In this document: one piece after another, positions 29,676 to 38,772 of the stretch
Layout: each line of letters starts with the position of its first letter
Numbering within the stretch: position 1 is the stretch's first letter
NCBI GenBank assembly: GCA_025128135.1
Contig: JAHLYW010000046.1
Span: 124,001 to 188,000, forward strand
DNA length: 64,000 bases
Origin: Synechococcus sp. CS-1325
Lineage (GTDB): Bacteria > Cyanobacteriota > Cyanobacteriia > PCC-6307 > Cyanobiaceae
Direction: 5' to 3'
Made by a program: the position numbers and the translations under genes
The notes under the pieces: model-generated
Databases searched by the model: none
What the model was told of the DNA's origin: nothing
What the model saw: only the letters and a program-made list of their open reading frames with translations

Positions 29676-30493
29676 CCATCGAGCGCCGCCCGGTCCACCC
29701 ACAGCTGCAGGTGCGGATGGGTCTGCAGCCAGCTGGCCGGAAGCGCAGGGTTCGCTGGTTCCCGCAGCAGCCGGCTCAGGATCGGCGCCTTGCTGGAACC
29801 ACTCACTACCAGCAGGATCCGCCTGGCCTGGAGGATCTCCGCCAGACCCAGGGTGATGGCCCGCGCGGGCACGGCGGCGGGATCCCCGCCGAACAAGCCG
29901 CCGTTCTGCAGGCGTGTGCTGGGGCTGAGCTCCACACAGCGGCCCATCGCCGAGGCCAGACAGGGGGGTTCGTTGAAGCCCACATGGCCGTTGTGGCCCA
30001 GGCCAAGCAATTGCAGCCCGATGCCTCCGGCGGCGGCGATCGCCTCGCGGTAACGGAGGGCTTCCGCGGCGGGATCGGCGCTCAGCCCCCTGGGCAGTTG
30101 CAGCCGCTCCGGGGGAATGGAGAGCGGATCACCCAGCTGGCGGCGCATCGTGGCGCCGAAGGAGCGGGGGTCCCCCGGAGCCAGATCCACGTATTCGTCG
30201 AGGTTGAAACTGCGCCAGTGGTCGCGGATCGTGTTCAGCTCCCCCGATGGCAGTGCCTGCAGCCGACGCACCAGGCCGGCGTGGACCGGCTCCATCGTGC
30301 GGCCGGTGGCGAGACCCAGGACCAGATCCGGATCGGCTCGCAAGGCCTTGGCCACCTCCGCCGCCACCAGTTCGCCGAGCTCGGCGGCCGCCTCGGCGAC
30401 AACGATGCGGCCAGCCCAGCCGGGCAGGGCCTCAGCCAGCGGCTCGCGGGCGCTCAGGGGCGATACCGAGCCGTGAAGGTTCCTGACATCCAT
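29672..30493 (-). CDS. nagB: Glucosamine-6-phosphate deaminase-like protein
   Basis: A 273-residue sugar isomerase of the NagB/6-phosphogluconolactonase fold. The NagB-specific blocks [17 protein letters not shown] and [16 protein letters not shown] are present, along with [18 protein letters not shown]. It should convert glucosamine-6-phosphate to fructose-6-phosphate and ammonia, feeding amino sugars into glycolysis. The ATG at 30493 lies 40 bases inside the 3' end of the SpoIID-like gene upstream; no later canonical start is attractive. Confidence 0.88.
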   Translation of the reverse strand: MDVRNLHGSVSPLSAREPLAEALPGWAGRIVVAEAAAELGELVAAEVAKALRADPDLVLGLATGRTMEPVHAGLVRRLQALPSGELNTIRDHWRSFNLDEYVDLAPGDPRSFGATMRRQLGDPLSIPPERLQLPRGLSADPAAEALRYREAIAAAGGIGLQLLGLGHNGHVGFNEPPCLASAMGRCVELSPSTRLQNGGLFGGDPAAVPARAITLGLAEILQARRILLVVSGSSKAPILSRLLREPANPALPASWLQTHPHLQLWVDRAALDG

Positions 30494-31911
30494 GGCGCTG
30501 AGCCTGGCTCAGCGCCTGACTCGGCGGCAAGGGGGCCCGGGACCGCTTCCTGAAACGGACGCAGTTCGGCACCGCGGTAGTAGTGCCGGAGGATTTGATC
30601 GAACCGCTCGCCACGCTGGGCCAGCGCGAAGGCGCCCCACTGGCTCATCCCGACGCCATGGCCAAAGCCACGGCCGATCGCCACCAACCCGATCGGCTGC
30701 TGAGGCAGCTGGAAGCCAGGGGGCGGCGGTGGGCCGAGCAGGCCACCGAGGGGAGTGCTGAAGCGAACCGGTCCGCCTGGCTGGGCATCCCCTGCCAGGG
30801 AGAGGCCTGGCTCCCCACGGCTTTCGAAGCGGAAGGGGGCCGCCTCAAAGCGGACCATGGTGCTTCTCAGGCCCAGCCGACTGCGCAGCTGGGCTCCACT
30901 GAGCACCAGGGCACCGGAGGGCCCGATCACCCTGGCCTGGCGCACCCGACCACTGGCGGTGCTGGCGATCACATCAATCCGATTCACCCCGCCGATCTCG
31001 GCGAACGCCTCGGCGAGGAACTCGGGTGCCAGGTCTTTCTTCCATTGGCTCACCGGACCGGTCTCATCGAAGTCGCGGACACTGACCAGATAGGGGAGCT
31101 GCCGGGTCCAGAGGTCGCCGCTGTTCTCGGTGACGCCGCCGCCGCTGCTGTGAAAGACGGCGTTGATCAGACTGTTGCCGTACATCAACACCAGGCCGCG
31201 GGTTGTGGTTGTCGCCTGGCGGGTGGAAGCGGTTTCTGCCTCCAACCCCTTGTACACCTGGCTGCTGACGGTGGCTTTGAGATCGAAGGGAGCCTCGGGA
31301 TTGCGCTGGCGAAGGGCATAGGTGCGTGCCGCCACCGCCTGGGCCCGCAGGGCTTCCAGAGGCCAGCTGGCGGGCATCTCGCTGCCGACGACGCTGGGGA
31401 GGTACGTTTCGACCCCGATCACATTGATGGCGCGCAGCAGGTCGTTGGCGGGGCGAACCAGGAGGCGACCGTGATATCTCCGCTGCTGGAGCTGGAAGGT
31501 CGCTGCAGCGGATCCGTGGGCGATGGGCACCAGCCACAGCTCGCCCACGGCAAGGGGCTGGGCCAGCAGCGGTGCCTGTCCTTCGCTTGCGCTGTCGACG
31601 ACAACCCTTCCAGCGGAGGACCTGATGGCCACCATGCCGCCTGGCGGCAGGCGGAGCAGCTCCTTGCCGGTGCCATCCACCAGCCGCGCCCCGCCATCTC
31701 CGGCAATGCGGAAGCCGGCTGATTCCAGCAGCAGCACCCGCAGCTCCGGACTGGTTCCAGCCTTCGCCGCCTGCGCATCGGCCAGCCGGGCAGGGGATGC
31801 GGAGAGCAGCAGGGGGAAGGCCAGGGTTCCGCCCAAAACCCCGATCAGCCGCTTCAGGGTGCGACGGGAGGGCAGTGCCAGCGGTGCGGAGAAGGGCAAG
31901 GGATCAGTCAC
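30454..31911 (-). CDS. SpoIID/LytB-domain exported protein
   Basis: A 485-residue protein with a twin-arginine-like export signal (SRRTLKRLIGVLGGTLAFPL) from the GTG at 31911. The SpoIID/LytB block is visible as INVIGVETYLPSVVGSEMPASW and ALRAQAVAARTYALRQRN, then VYKGLEAETASTRQATTTT and GRGFGHGVGMSQWGAFALAQ. These proteins bind or cleave denuded peptidoglycan strands and stimulate amidases. In cyanobacteria they are probably involved in cell-wall remodelling. Its 3' end overlaps nagB by 40 bases. Confidence 0.88.
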   Translation of the reverse strand: MTDPLPFSAPLALPSRRTLKRLIGVLGGTLAFPLLLSASPARLADAQAAKAGTSPELRVLLLESAGFRIAGDGGARLVDGTGKELLRLPPGGMVAIRSSAGRVVVDSASEGQAPLLAQPLAVGELWLVPIAHGSAAATFQLQQRRYHGRLLVRPANDLLRAINVIGVETYLPSVVGSEMPASWPLEALRAQAVAARTYALRQRNPEAPFDLKATVSSQVYKGLEAETASTRQATTTTRGLVLMYGNSLINAVFHSSGGGVTENSGDLWTRQLPYLVSVRDFDETGPVSQWKKDLAPEFLAEAFAEIGGVNRIDVIASTASGRVRQARVIGPSGALVLSGAQLRSRLGLRSTMVRFEAAPFRFESRGEPGLSLAGDAQPGGPVRFSTPLGGLLGPPPPPGFQLPQQPIGLVAIGRGFGHGVGMSQWGAFALAQRGERFDQILRHYYRGAELRPFQEAVPGPLAAESGAEPGSAPWMSGTFTARYRP

Positions 31912-32045
31912 GGAAGGGCGTCGGAGCACGCCGAAAGCGAAACAATTGTGCCCAGTGCCGCTGACGACCGCCACCCCCCCCCCACCGGAGAGCAGCAGCA
32001 CCGGGCAGGGGGGGCGTGGCAGCATGCCGAAAAGAAGCGGGCGGT

Positions 32046-32999
32046 GTGCAGGTCACCTTTCTTGGCACCAGTTCGGGGGTTCCCACCAGGGCCCGGAACG
32101 TATCGGCCGTGGCCCTGAGGCTGCCCCAGCGCGCTGAGATCTGGCTGTTCGACTGTGGCGAAGGCACCCAGCACCAATTCCTGCGCAGTGCGTTGCGGGT
32201 CTCGCAGCTTCGCCGCATCTTCGTGACCCACATGCATGGTGACCACGTGTTCGGGCTGCCGGGATTGCTGGCGAGCCTCGGCATGGCCGGCAGCTGCAGC
32301 AGTGGCATCGACCTCTACGGCCCCGACCCTCTGCCGGAGTACCTGGAGGGGGCTCTGCGCACCTCCTCCACCCGGATCGGCTATCCGCTGCGCACCCATC
32401 CCGTGGGTGAGGCGGCTCTCAAAGGCCTGGTCCTGCTCGACGACGACGACCTGCTGGTGCGTTGCGCTCCGCTCACCCATCGCATCCCCGCCTACGCCTA
32501 CCGGGTGGAGCAGAAACCCCGACCCGGCCATTTCGATGTGGACAAGGCCCGCGAACTGGGCATCCAGCCCGGCCCGATCTATGCCGAGCTCAAGGCCGGT
32601 CGCAGCGTGACCCTCGCCGACGGCCGGATCATCCGCGGCGAAGCCCTCTGCGGACCCGTCCGCCCCGGTTGCAGCGTCGTGTACTGCACCGACACGGTGT
32701 TCTGCGAAGCGGCGGTCGAGCTGGCCCGAGGGGCCGACCTGCTCATCCATGAATCCACCTTCGCCCATGGGGAAGCGGCCATGGCCATCCAGCGTCAGCA
32801 TTCCACCAGCACCATGGCCGCCCAGACGGCGGCCCTGGCCGGGGTGAAGCAGCTCGTGCTCACCCACCTCAGCCCGCGCTACGTGCAAGGCAATGCCTTC
32901 ACCCCCGACGATCTGCTCGCCGAGGCCCGCTCGATCTTTGCCAACACCCTGGTGGCCAGGGATTTCCTCAGCCTGGATGTCAGCCCTTCGGACCCCTGA
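32046..32999 (+). CDS. rnz: Ribonuclease Z
   Basis: A 317-residue metallo-beta-lactamase-fold tRNA 3' endonuclease, which trims precursors lacking an encoded CCA. The zinc motif is [20 protein letters not shown], with further ligands in YCTDTVF and LTHLSPRY. The start is the GTG at 32046 ([18 protein letters not shown]), which matches the family beginning; the ATG-free extension upstream was left out. It fits the CCA-less tRNA-Val in this window. Confidence 0.95.
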   Translation: MQVTFLGTSSGVPTRARNVSAVALRLPQRAEIWLFDCGEGTQHQFLRSALRVSQLRRIFVTHMHGDHVFGLPGLLASLGMAGSCSSGIDLYGPDPLPEYLEGALRTSSTRIGYPLRTHPVGEAALKGLVLLDDDDLLVRCAPLTHRIPAYAYRVEQKPRPGHFDVDKARELGIQPGPIYAELKAGRSVTLADGRIIRGEALCGPVRPGCSVVYCTDTVFCEAAVELARGADLLIHESTFAHGEAAMAIQRQHSTSTMAAQTAALAGVKQLVLTHLSPRYVQGNAFTPDDLLAEARSIFANTLVARDFLSLDVSPSDP

Positions 33000-33115
33000 G
33001 CCAGGCCGGAGGGAAGGCGAGCCTGCAACAGTTCTTGATTCCCGCCCGGACGGCCATCCGCCCGTGATACAAGGTCTGAGGCGCGGTGCCCACCGCCAGT
33101 TCGCCGGATCCCTCC

Positions 33116-33637
33116 ATGGTCTCCCTCCTCTTCTCCTGCCTTCGGACCCTCAGCCGAACCCTGCTGGTTCTATCCCTGGCGCTGCTCACCTGCCTGGCTC
33201 TGCCGACCCTGGCTGTTCAGGCGGCGCAATGGGACACCGAGACCCTCACGGTGGCCGGCTCACCCGATGGAACGACCGTCAGCTTCAGTGAGGCGGAGAT
33301 CAAGTCGGGGCGCAAGATCTTCAACGAAAGCTGCGGCACCTGTCACGCCGGTGGGGTCACCAAGACCAACTACAACGTTGGACTCGACCTCGAAACCCTC
33401 GCCCTGGCAACCCCACCCAGGGATTCCGTGGATGCCCTGGTGGATTACATGAAGGATCCGACGTCCTATGACGGGGAATTCAGCATCTCCGACATCCATC
33501 CAAGCCTGCGCAGCAGCGATGTGTTCGTGAAGATGCGCGACCTCAGTGAGAATGATCTCCGCCTGATCGCCGGCTACATCCTGGTGGCACCGAAAGTCAG
33601 TGGAATCCAGTGGGGCGGCGGCAAAGTCTACTTCTGA
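33116..33637 (+). CDS. psbV: Photosystem II cytochrome c550
   Basis: A 173-residue precursor of the extrinsic PSII cytochrome, which stabilises the manganese cluster on the lumenal side. A signal peptide (LLVLSLALLTCLALPTLAVQA) is followed by the mature AQWDTETLTV. Haem c is held by CGTCH, and the second axial His is in DIHPSLRSSD. The protein ends KVYF. The ATG at 33116 was chosen over a GTG at 33086. Directly at the stop codon a tandem repeat begins (see separate entry). Confidence 0.95.
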   Translation: MVSLLFSCLRTLSRTLLVLSLALLTCLALPTLAVQAAQWDTETLTVAGSPDGTTVSFSEAEIKSGRKIFNESCGTCHAGGVTKTNYNVGLDLETLALATPPRDSVDALVDYMKDPTSYDGEFSISDIHPSLRSSDVFVKMRDLSENDLRLIAGYILVAPKVSGIQWGGGKVYF

Positions 33638-33695
33638 AGAAGATTTACTTCTGAAGAAACGTGTACTTCTGAACAAAGATCTCCTTCTGAGTCAA
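33629..33695. repeat. Four imperfect 17-18-bp repeats spanning the psbV stop codon
   Basis: TACTTCTGAAGAA occurs exactly at 33629 and 33646, as TACTTCTGAACAA at 33664, and as a weaker copy TCCTTCTGAGTCAA at 33682. The spacing is 17, 18 and 18 bases. The first copy contains the last two psbV codons and its TGA. No hairpin is formed. Confidence 0.85.
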
Positions 33696-34063
33696 GCCAG
33701 CGGTGGCCTGATGTTGCAGGGATTCAGCGAAGCTGGTTGCTTGCTGTACCACCATTCCTGCAACGGGGGGTTCAACCGCTGGGGGAACAGCGTGACCACC
33801 GTTCGGGTTGGCCTTGATCCCGGCTGAAGAATTTCCACGGCGTAGGACGGGCAGCGGCGAGAAGCGAGGTCCGCGACCAAACGCCGACCGATCCGTCGCC
33901 AGCTCGGCTCCTTGGTGCGCCAGGCCAGCCTGCAGCAGGGCCAGGGCAACTCTTCGCGGTCGAACAACCGGCAACAGGGCCCCAGGATGCGATAGCTGTA
34001 CTGCCCACCCAGGCTGGGATGCTCGCTGCCGGGCTCCAGAAGGGCATCGACCTGCAGGGCCAT
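33692..34063 (-). CDS. Hypothetical cyanobacterial protein
   Basis: A 123-residue protein beginning MALQVDALLEPGSEHPSLGG at the ATG at 34063. It contains two paired cysteines (GPCCRLF, WPCCRLAWRTKEPSW) and ends without a membrane segment. I believe that similar short proteins occur in related cyanobacteria, but I cannot name a family. The start codon is one base downstream of a predicted terminator for petF, so expression would need read-through or a start inside the hairpin region. The 3' end reaches the repeat behind psbV. Confidence 0.55.
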   Translation of the reverse strand: MALQVDALLEPGSEHPSLGGQYSYRILGPCCRLFDREELPWPCCRLAWRTKEPSWRRIGRRLVADLASRRCPSYAVEILQPGSRPTRTVVTLFPQRLNPPLQEWWYSKQPASLNPCNIRPPLA

Positions 34064-34064
34064 G

Positions 34065-34087
34065 AAAAAGCCACCCGATCGGGTGGC
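34065..34087 (-). terminator. Rho-independent terminator after petF
   Basis: A perfect palindrome, GCCACCCGATCGGGTGGC (34070-34087), is followed on the minus strand by five T (34069-34065). It lies 86 bases past the petF stop. The T run ends one base before the ATG of the next ORF. Confidence 0.75.
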
Positions 34088-34173
34088 GGAAAGGGATCTG
34101 GAAAACAAAAATAAAACCAGGAGCAGAGCCGTGGGCTTCCGTCCTGGTTCAGGGGTTCAAAGGGTCCGGAAGC

Positions 34174-34473
34174 TCAGTAAAGCTCTTCTTCGGCGTGGGT
34201 GGTGATGGTCACGTCGGAGGTGGGGTAAGCCACGCAGGTGAGCACGAAACCGGCTTCGATCTGGTCGTCGTCGAGGAAGCTCTGATCGGACTGATCAACA
34301 GTTCCAGAAGTGAGTTTACCGGCGCAGGTGGAGCAGGCACCGGCACGGCAGGAATAGGGAAGATCGATTCCCTGCTCTTCAGCCGCATCAAGGATGTACT
34401 GATCGTCAGGAACCTCGATGGTCTTGTTGAGGCCCTCGCTCTCGTTGATGAGGGTGACCTTGTAGGAAGCCAT
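34174..34473 (-). CDS. petF: Plant-type [2Fe-2S] ferredoxin
   Basis: A 99-residue soluble ferredoxin, the main electron acceptor of photosystem I. It passes electrons to FNR, FTR and other enzymes. The cluster ligands are Cys42, Cys47 and Cys50 in [10 protein letters not shown] and Cys80 in FVLTC. The acidic C-terminus (HAEEELY) is typical. It is transcribed alone, with a strong hairpin terminator downstream. FtrV in this window is a subunit of one of its users. Confidence 0.97.
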   Translation of the reverse strand: MASYKVTLINESEGLNKTIEVPDDQYILDAAEEQGIDLPYSCRAGACSTCAGKLTSGTVDQSDQSFLDDDQIEAGFVLTCVAYPTSDVTITTHAEEELY

Positions 34474-34615
34474 GGAAGGGATTGGAGCTCACAGGCGCCT
34501 GGACAATCCGGGCCTGTAGGACCGCTCCTTCCTACATCGGACCAGGGCCATGCCGGTGCTCCCGGCGGCGGATCATCAGAAGCCCAATCAAAGGCTGGGC
34601 ACAGATAAGCGTGAT

Positions 34616-35569
34616 TTATGCGACAGCCGTTCCCTGGCGGATCTCGAGCAGGCCCCAGCCACCCTGCTCAGCGAGCAGCCTCGATCGCCAGCCGGCGGCG
34701 GCCAAGGCCTTGTCAAGGCCGGGCTGCTGATCCACCAGCAGCCCGCTGAGCAGGCCCACCCCCCGGGACGAGAGCACGGATCGGAACCGGGGTGCCAGTG
34801 CCTCGATCACCGGCGCCAGGATGTTGCAGAGCAGAACGTCGGCGGGTTCCCCGGCGAGCAGGGTCGCCAGCTCCTCCACCGACCCCAGAGCCACCTGCAG
34901 CGGCTCTGCTGCACCCACACCGATCCCATTCAGGCTGGCGTTCTCCCCGGTGGCGCGAACAGCCAGGCTGTCGGTGTCCACGGCGGCGGCAGAGGTGGCT
35001 CCAAGCCGGAGGGCGGCAAGCGCCAGGATGCCGCTGCCGCAGCCCAGGTCGGCGACCCGCTGCCGGCTGAGATCCAGCGTCTCGATCGCTTCGAGGCAGA
35101 GGCGCGTCGTGGGATGGCTGCCGGTGCCGAAGGCGCTGCCGGGATCGAGGCGGATCACCAGCCGGTCGCGCAGCTCAGCGGGAGGCTCAAGCCAGGCCGG
35201 CAGGATCAGCAACCGCCGCCCGACCGGATCGGGCTGCCAATGCCGTTTCCAGCTCGAACTCCAGTCTTCGTCGTGTTGCTCGTGCCACTCCAGCGGAGGC
35301 AGGACTAGGCCGAAGGGCTCCCCCAGCCCTGCCAGCGCCGCCCCCAGCCGCTGGCGCTCCTGCAGGGGCCAGTCGGCGGCCGGCAACCAGGCCACCAGGC
35401 GGGGGCACCGCGGCGTGAGGGGGGCATGCTGCAGGGCCAGCCTCGGAACACCGAGGGCTCCCAGCTTCCAGAGCAGCGATTCCTCCAGTTCGGCTGGCAC
35501 GGCCAGCTCCAGCCGCCACCAGAGCGGGCTGGTGGCCGGCACACTCCCCTGCGGCGGCGGGCCTGCCAT
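34616..35569 (-). CDS. prmA: Ribosomal protein L11 methyltransferase
   Basis: A 317-residue enzyme that trimethylates L11. The SAM site is RVADLGCGSGILALAALRLG, followed by AAAVDTDSLAV. Substrate-side blocks are FGTGSHPTTRLCLEAI and LLCNILAPVIEAL. The ATG at 35569 directly abuts the serA stop (no spacer), so the two genes are probably co-translated. Confidence 0.94.
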   Translation of the reverse strand: MAGPPPQGSVPATSPLWWRLELAVPAELEESLLWKLGALGVPRLALQHAPLTPRCPRLVAWLPAADWPLQERQRLGAALAGLGEPFGLVLPPLEWHEQHDEDWSSSWKRHWQPDPVGRRLLILPAWLEPPAELRDRLVIRLDPGSAFGTGSHPTTRLCLEAIETLDLSRQRVADLGCGSGILALAALRLGATSAAAVDTDSLAVRATGENASLNGIGVGAAEPLQVALGSVEELATLLAGEPADVLLCNILAPVIEALAPRFRSVLSSRGVGLLSGLLVDQQPGLDKALAAAGWRSRLLAEQGGWGLLEIRQGTAVA

Positions 35570-37156
35570 TCAGAGGGTGACGGGGTGAGCTTCCTGGATG
35601 CCGTTGATCGTGTGGATGTGGGCCAGCAGGCTGGGGGGAATCGGGTCGTCGAGGCTGAGCACCATCACCGCGTCCCCCCGCACGATCCGGCGACCGACCT
35701 GCATCGAGGCGATGTTGACGTTGTGTTCGCCAAGCAGGGAGCCCAGCTGGCCGATGATCCCGGGCATGTCGCGGTGGCGGGTGAAGAGCATGTGGCGGCT
35801 GGGCGCCACGTTGACGGGGAATTCATCGATCGTGGTGATGCGCAGCTCACCCTCAGCGAACACCGCACCGGTGACGCTGTGGCTGCCATGGGATCCCCGC
35901 GAGGTGAGCTGCAGCGATCCACCGGCGAAATCACGGCTGGCATCGTCTTTCACCTGCAGGACGTGGATGCCGCGGCTCTTCGCCTCCAGGGAAGCGTTCA
36001 CATAGTTGATCCGCTCCCCGAGAGCGGCAGAGAGCAGACCCTTGAGGGCGGCCACGACAAGCGGCTGGGAGGGATGGTTGGCGAACTCGCCCTGGAGCCT
36101 CACTTCCAGCTCCTGCAACGAGCCACCAGCCATCTGACTGAGCAGCAATCCGAGGGTTTCGGCCAGCTGGAGGTGGGGCCGGAGCCTCTCCATCACCTCG
36201 GGAGTGAGTCCGGGGATGTTCACGGCGCTGCGGGCCGGCAGACCCAGCAACACATCACGGATCTGCTCGGCCACATCGATCGAAACGTTCTCCTGGGCTT
36301 CGGCCGTGGAAGCGCCGAGGTGTGGCGTGAGGATCAGACGCTCCTTGACCCCGCGCAGGGGGGAGTTCGCCTCCAGGGGCTCCTGGGCATACACATCGAG
36401 GGCGGCGCCGGCGATCGTGCCGGCGTTGAGTGCATCGGCCAGGGCCTGCTCATCGACGATGCCGCCCCGGGCACAGTTCACCAGGCGCGCCGTCGGCTTC
36501 ATCGACTGGAGCAGCTCCGCGTTCACCAGATTTTCGGTTTCGGCGGTGCGGGGCAGGTGGAGGCTGATGAAATCAGCCTCGGCGAACAGGGGCTTGATCG
36601 CCAGCAGCCGCACCTGCAGCTGCTGGGCGCGTTCCGTCGAGATGAAAGGGTCGTAGGCGAGCACGTCCATGCCCATCGCCTTGGCGACCCGGGCCACGTG
36701 GGAGCCGATCTTGCCGAGGCCAACAACCCCGAGTTTCTTGTGGTAAAGCTCGTTGCCGACGTATTTCTTGCGATCCCAGCCACCGGCCATCGTGCTCTGG
36801 TGCGCCTGGGGCACGTGGCGGGAGAGGGCCAGCATCATCGCCAGAGCGTGCTCCGCGGCGGCGATCGTGTTCCCCTCCGGCGAGTTGACCACCAGAACGC
36901 CACGCTGGGTGGCGGCGGACACATCGACGTTGTCGACCCCGACCCCGGCCCGGCCGATGATCTTCAACCGTGGGGCCGCCTCGATCAAGGCTGCTGTCAC
37001 CTGGGTGCCTGAGCGAATCATCAGGGCCTCGTAGTCGCCGATGATCTCGATGAGCTGCTCAGCAGAAAGGCCGGTGCGCACATCCACCTGAGCCACCTGG
37101 GAGAGGATGTCGATCCCCGTCTGATCAATCGGATCGGAAACCAGAACCTTTGTCAT
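35570..37156 (-). CDS. serA: D-3-phosphoglycerate dehydrogenase
   Basis: A 528-residue NAD-dependent enzyme, the first step of serine synthesis. The Rossmann motif is LGVVGLGKIGSHVARVAKAM, and the catalytic Arg-Glu-His set is seen in NCARGGIVDEQAL, DVYAQEPLEANSPL and LTPHLGASTAEAQE. The long form has an intervening domain and a C-terminal ACT domain (MLFTRHRDMPGIIGQLGSLL), which allows serine feedback in many species. The start is MTKVLVSDPIDQ. Confidence 0.97.
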   Translation of the reverse strand: MTKVLVSDPIDQTGIDILSQVAQVDVRTGLSAEQLIEIIGDYEALMIRSGTQVTAALIEAAPRLKIIGRAGVGVDNVDVSAATQRGVLVVNSPEGNTIAAAEHALAMMLALSRHVPQAHQSTMAGGWDRKKYVGNELYHKKLGVVGLGKIGSHVARVAKAMGMDVLAYDPFISTERAQQLQVRLLAIKPLFAEADFISLHLPRTAETENLVNAELLQSMKPTARLVNCARGGIVDEQALADALNAGTIAGAALDVYAQEPLEANSPLRGVKERLILTPHLGASTAEAQENVSIDVAEQIRDVLLGLPARSAVNIPGLTPEVMERLRPHLQLAETLGLLLSQMAGGSLQELEVRLQGEFANHPSQPLVVAALKGLLSAALGERINYVNASLEAKSRGIHVLQVKDDASRDFAGGSLQLTSRGSHGSHSVTGAVFAEGELRITTIDEFPVNVAPSRHMLFTRHRDMPGIIGQLGSLLGEHNVNIASMQVGRRIVRGDAVMVLSLDDPIPPSLLAHIHTINGIQEAHPVTL

Positions 37157-37299
37157 ATCCGGGGATGAGATAGGCAGGAGCCTGAAGGGCTCAAGCGATG
37201 GCCGCCGGTGAAGTGTAGTGAGCAGTTCGCCACGCTCCCTCGCGGCAACGAGGAGAATCGGATCGATTGCGGCGTTCTGTCTTGGGTTTGTGTGTGGTG

Positions 37300-37785
37300 A
37301 TGGTGCTGGAGGATCGCGACAAGCTTCACGGGCTGCGCGATCGGCTCAGCCAGCTCGATCCGGCACCGACCGCCCTGGTGGCGATCGGTGCCGGCGAAAC
37401 GGCCATGGAATCGGTGGAACAGCTCAACCCGGGGATTGCCCGCCAGAGGCGCCAGCGGAGCATGGTGCGTTGGCTGATGCCCTTCGGCTTTTTTGCCGGC
37501 CTGATGTTCAGCCTGATCACCAACCTGGACACCTTCGCCTTCGCTGGCACCTACGGCGAACCCCTGATCGGCGGCCTGCTGGGGATGGGTTCCGGCTGGA
37601 TGGGCAGCTATGCCGCCGCCGCCAGCGTGAGCTCCGAGGCCGACGACCGGATCCGCAGCCTGCGCAACCGGATCGAGGAAGGCAACTGGCTGCTGCTGCT
37701 GGACGCAGCCGCCGGCACCGACATCCCCTGGAACCTGATTCAACAGTCCAGGCCCAGGGCGGTGGTGCGCCTTGCCGAAAGCTGA
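37300..37785 (+). CDS. Conserved membrane protein, unknown function
   Basis: A 161-residue protein with two closely spaced membrane segments (WLMPFGFFAGLMFSLIT and PLIGGLLGMGSGWMGSYAAA) and soluble ends. The N-terminal part (DRDKLHGLRDRLSQLDP) is charged. This layout recalls glycine-zipper-like membrane proteins of cyanobacteria, but no function can be named. ATG 37300 was chosen; a TTG at 37267 and a GTG at 37294 are also in frame. The PSII S4 gene begins 25 bases later. Confidence 0.7.
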   Translation: MVLEDRDKLHGLRDRLSQLDPAPTALVAIGAGETAMESVEQLNPGIARQRRQRSMVRWLMPFGFFAGLMFSLITNLDTFAFAGTYGEPLIGGLLGMGSGWMGSYAAAASVSSEADDRIRSLRNRIEEGNWLLLLDAAAGTDIPWNLIQQSRPRAVVRLAES

Positions 37786-37810
37786 TTGTCCGCCCCGGGA
37801 TGACCAACTG

Positions 37811-38623
37811 GTGAGCACTCCTGATTCCGGATCACGTCTTCCCCGCGAAGCCCTGCTGCTCGGCAGCCGTGATCCAGGCGCCCTCAGCCAGCTGATCCTG
37901 CTGGCTGAGCAGGCCCTGAAAACCTGGGAACCGGTCTGGAGCGACTTTCTTCCGGCCGCCGTGCTTGAGGAAGGGAACGCCAGACTGGCGGCGCTGAGCG
38001 AACTGGAACTGGCTGCCGATGGCGGTTATCCCCAGGCCGAGCGCTGTCGCCTGCGGCTGCAACGCGTGGATCTGCCCAGCACCACAGGCGCTTTTGAAGA
38101 CCATCCCCTCAGGGGCCTGCAGGTGAGCGGCAACTTTCTGTTCGACCCCGCCACACCAGCCGATTTTCGCCTTGGCCTGCAGGCCGCCGGCGCCAGCGAA
38201 GCGGATCTCGGTGACCTCTGGGTGCGCGGCGATCGGGGCGCCCAGCTGGTGATCACGCAACAGCTGGCCGACCGGTGGCACGGCCATCAGGCCCAGGTCC
38301 GCACAGTGCCGGTGGAGCTCGAAGCCATCCCCCTGCACGACCTTCTGCCACCGGCGCGTCCCCTCCCCCGCCAGTTGCAGACGGTGGAAGCCTCCCTGCG
38401 GCTGGATGCGGTGGCATCGGCCGGATTCGGCGTGTCCCGCAGCCGCATGGCCGGCTGGATCCGCCAGGGGCTGGTGCGGGTCAACTGGCGGGTGATCAGC
38501 AGCCCAAGCCGCGATCTCTCCGTTGGCGACAGGGTTCAACTCGACAATCGCGGCGAGCTCACCGTGCTGGAGGTGGAGGCCACCAAGCGCTCCCGCTGGC
38601 GCCTGACCCTGAGCAGGCATTGA
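37811..38623 (+). CDS. Photosystem II S4-domain protein
   Basis: A 270-residue protein of the cyanobacterial/plastid group often named PSII S4-domain protein and related to YlmH. The C-terminal S4 RNA-binding domain is visible as RLDAVASAGFGVSRSRMAGW followed by IRQGLVRVNWRVISSPSRDL. The N-terminal part has the family's conserved LLLAEQALKTWEPVWSDFLP-like helix. The GTG at 37811 gives the usual short leader; an upstream TTG would overlap the previous gene. The role in PSII assembly or translation is known only loosely. Confidence 0.85.
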   Translation: MSTPDSGSRLPREALLLGSRDPGALSQLILLAEQALKTWEPVWSDFLPAAVLEEGNARLAALSELELAADGGYPQAERCRLRLQRVDLPSTTGAFEDHPLRGLQVSGNFLFDPATPADFRLGLQAAGASEADLGDLWVRGDRGAQLVITQQLADRWHGHQAQVRTVPVELEAIPLHDLLPPARPLPRQLQTVEASLRLDAVASAGFGVSRSRMAGWIRQGLVRVNWRVISSPSRDLSVGDRVQLDNRGELTVLEVEATKRSRWRLTLSRH

Positions 38624-38650
38624 AGAGCACTCCTGGGAAGCCCCATCCGA

Positions 38651-38715
38651 ATCGCGCTGGCGTATCGCGCTGCCATATCGCGCTGGCGTAATGCGCCGTC
38701 ATGTTGCGCTGCCGA
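38651..38715. repeat. Array of five imperfect 13-bp repeats
   Basis: Units based on ATCGCGCTGGCGT begin at 38651, 38664 and 38677 (exact 13-base period). Two weaker copies begin near 38691 and 38703. They fill the spacer between the S4-domain gene and tRNA-Val. The array is neither a CRISPR (units and spacers too short) nor a hairpin. Confidence 0.75.
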
Positions 38716-38772
38716 ATGAATCGGGAAAGGCTGGCTGCTAGGTTTCAATCCTGGGTGCCGGCCCGATCACCC

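Noticed and set aside
33600..33827. A 75-codon plus-strand ORF after psbV
   Set aside because: Its first part is made by the 17-18-bp repeat read in another frame, and the rest is antisense to the hypothetical gene. It has no sign of selection.
38651..38715. Possible CRISPR array
   Set aside because: The units are only 13 bases and directly adjacent, there are no unique spacers, and no cas gene is present in the window.
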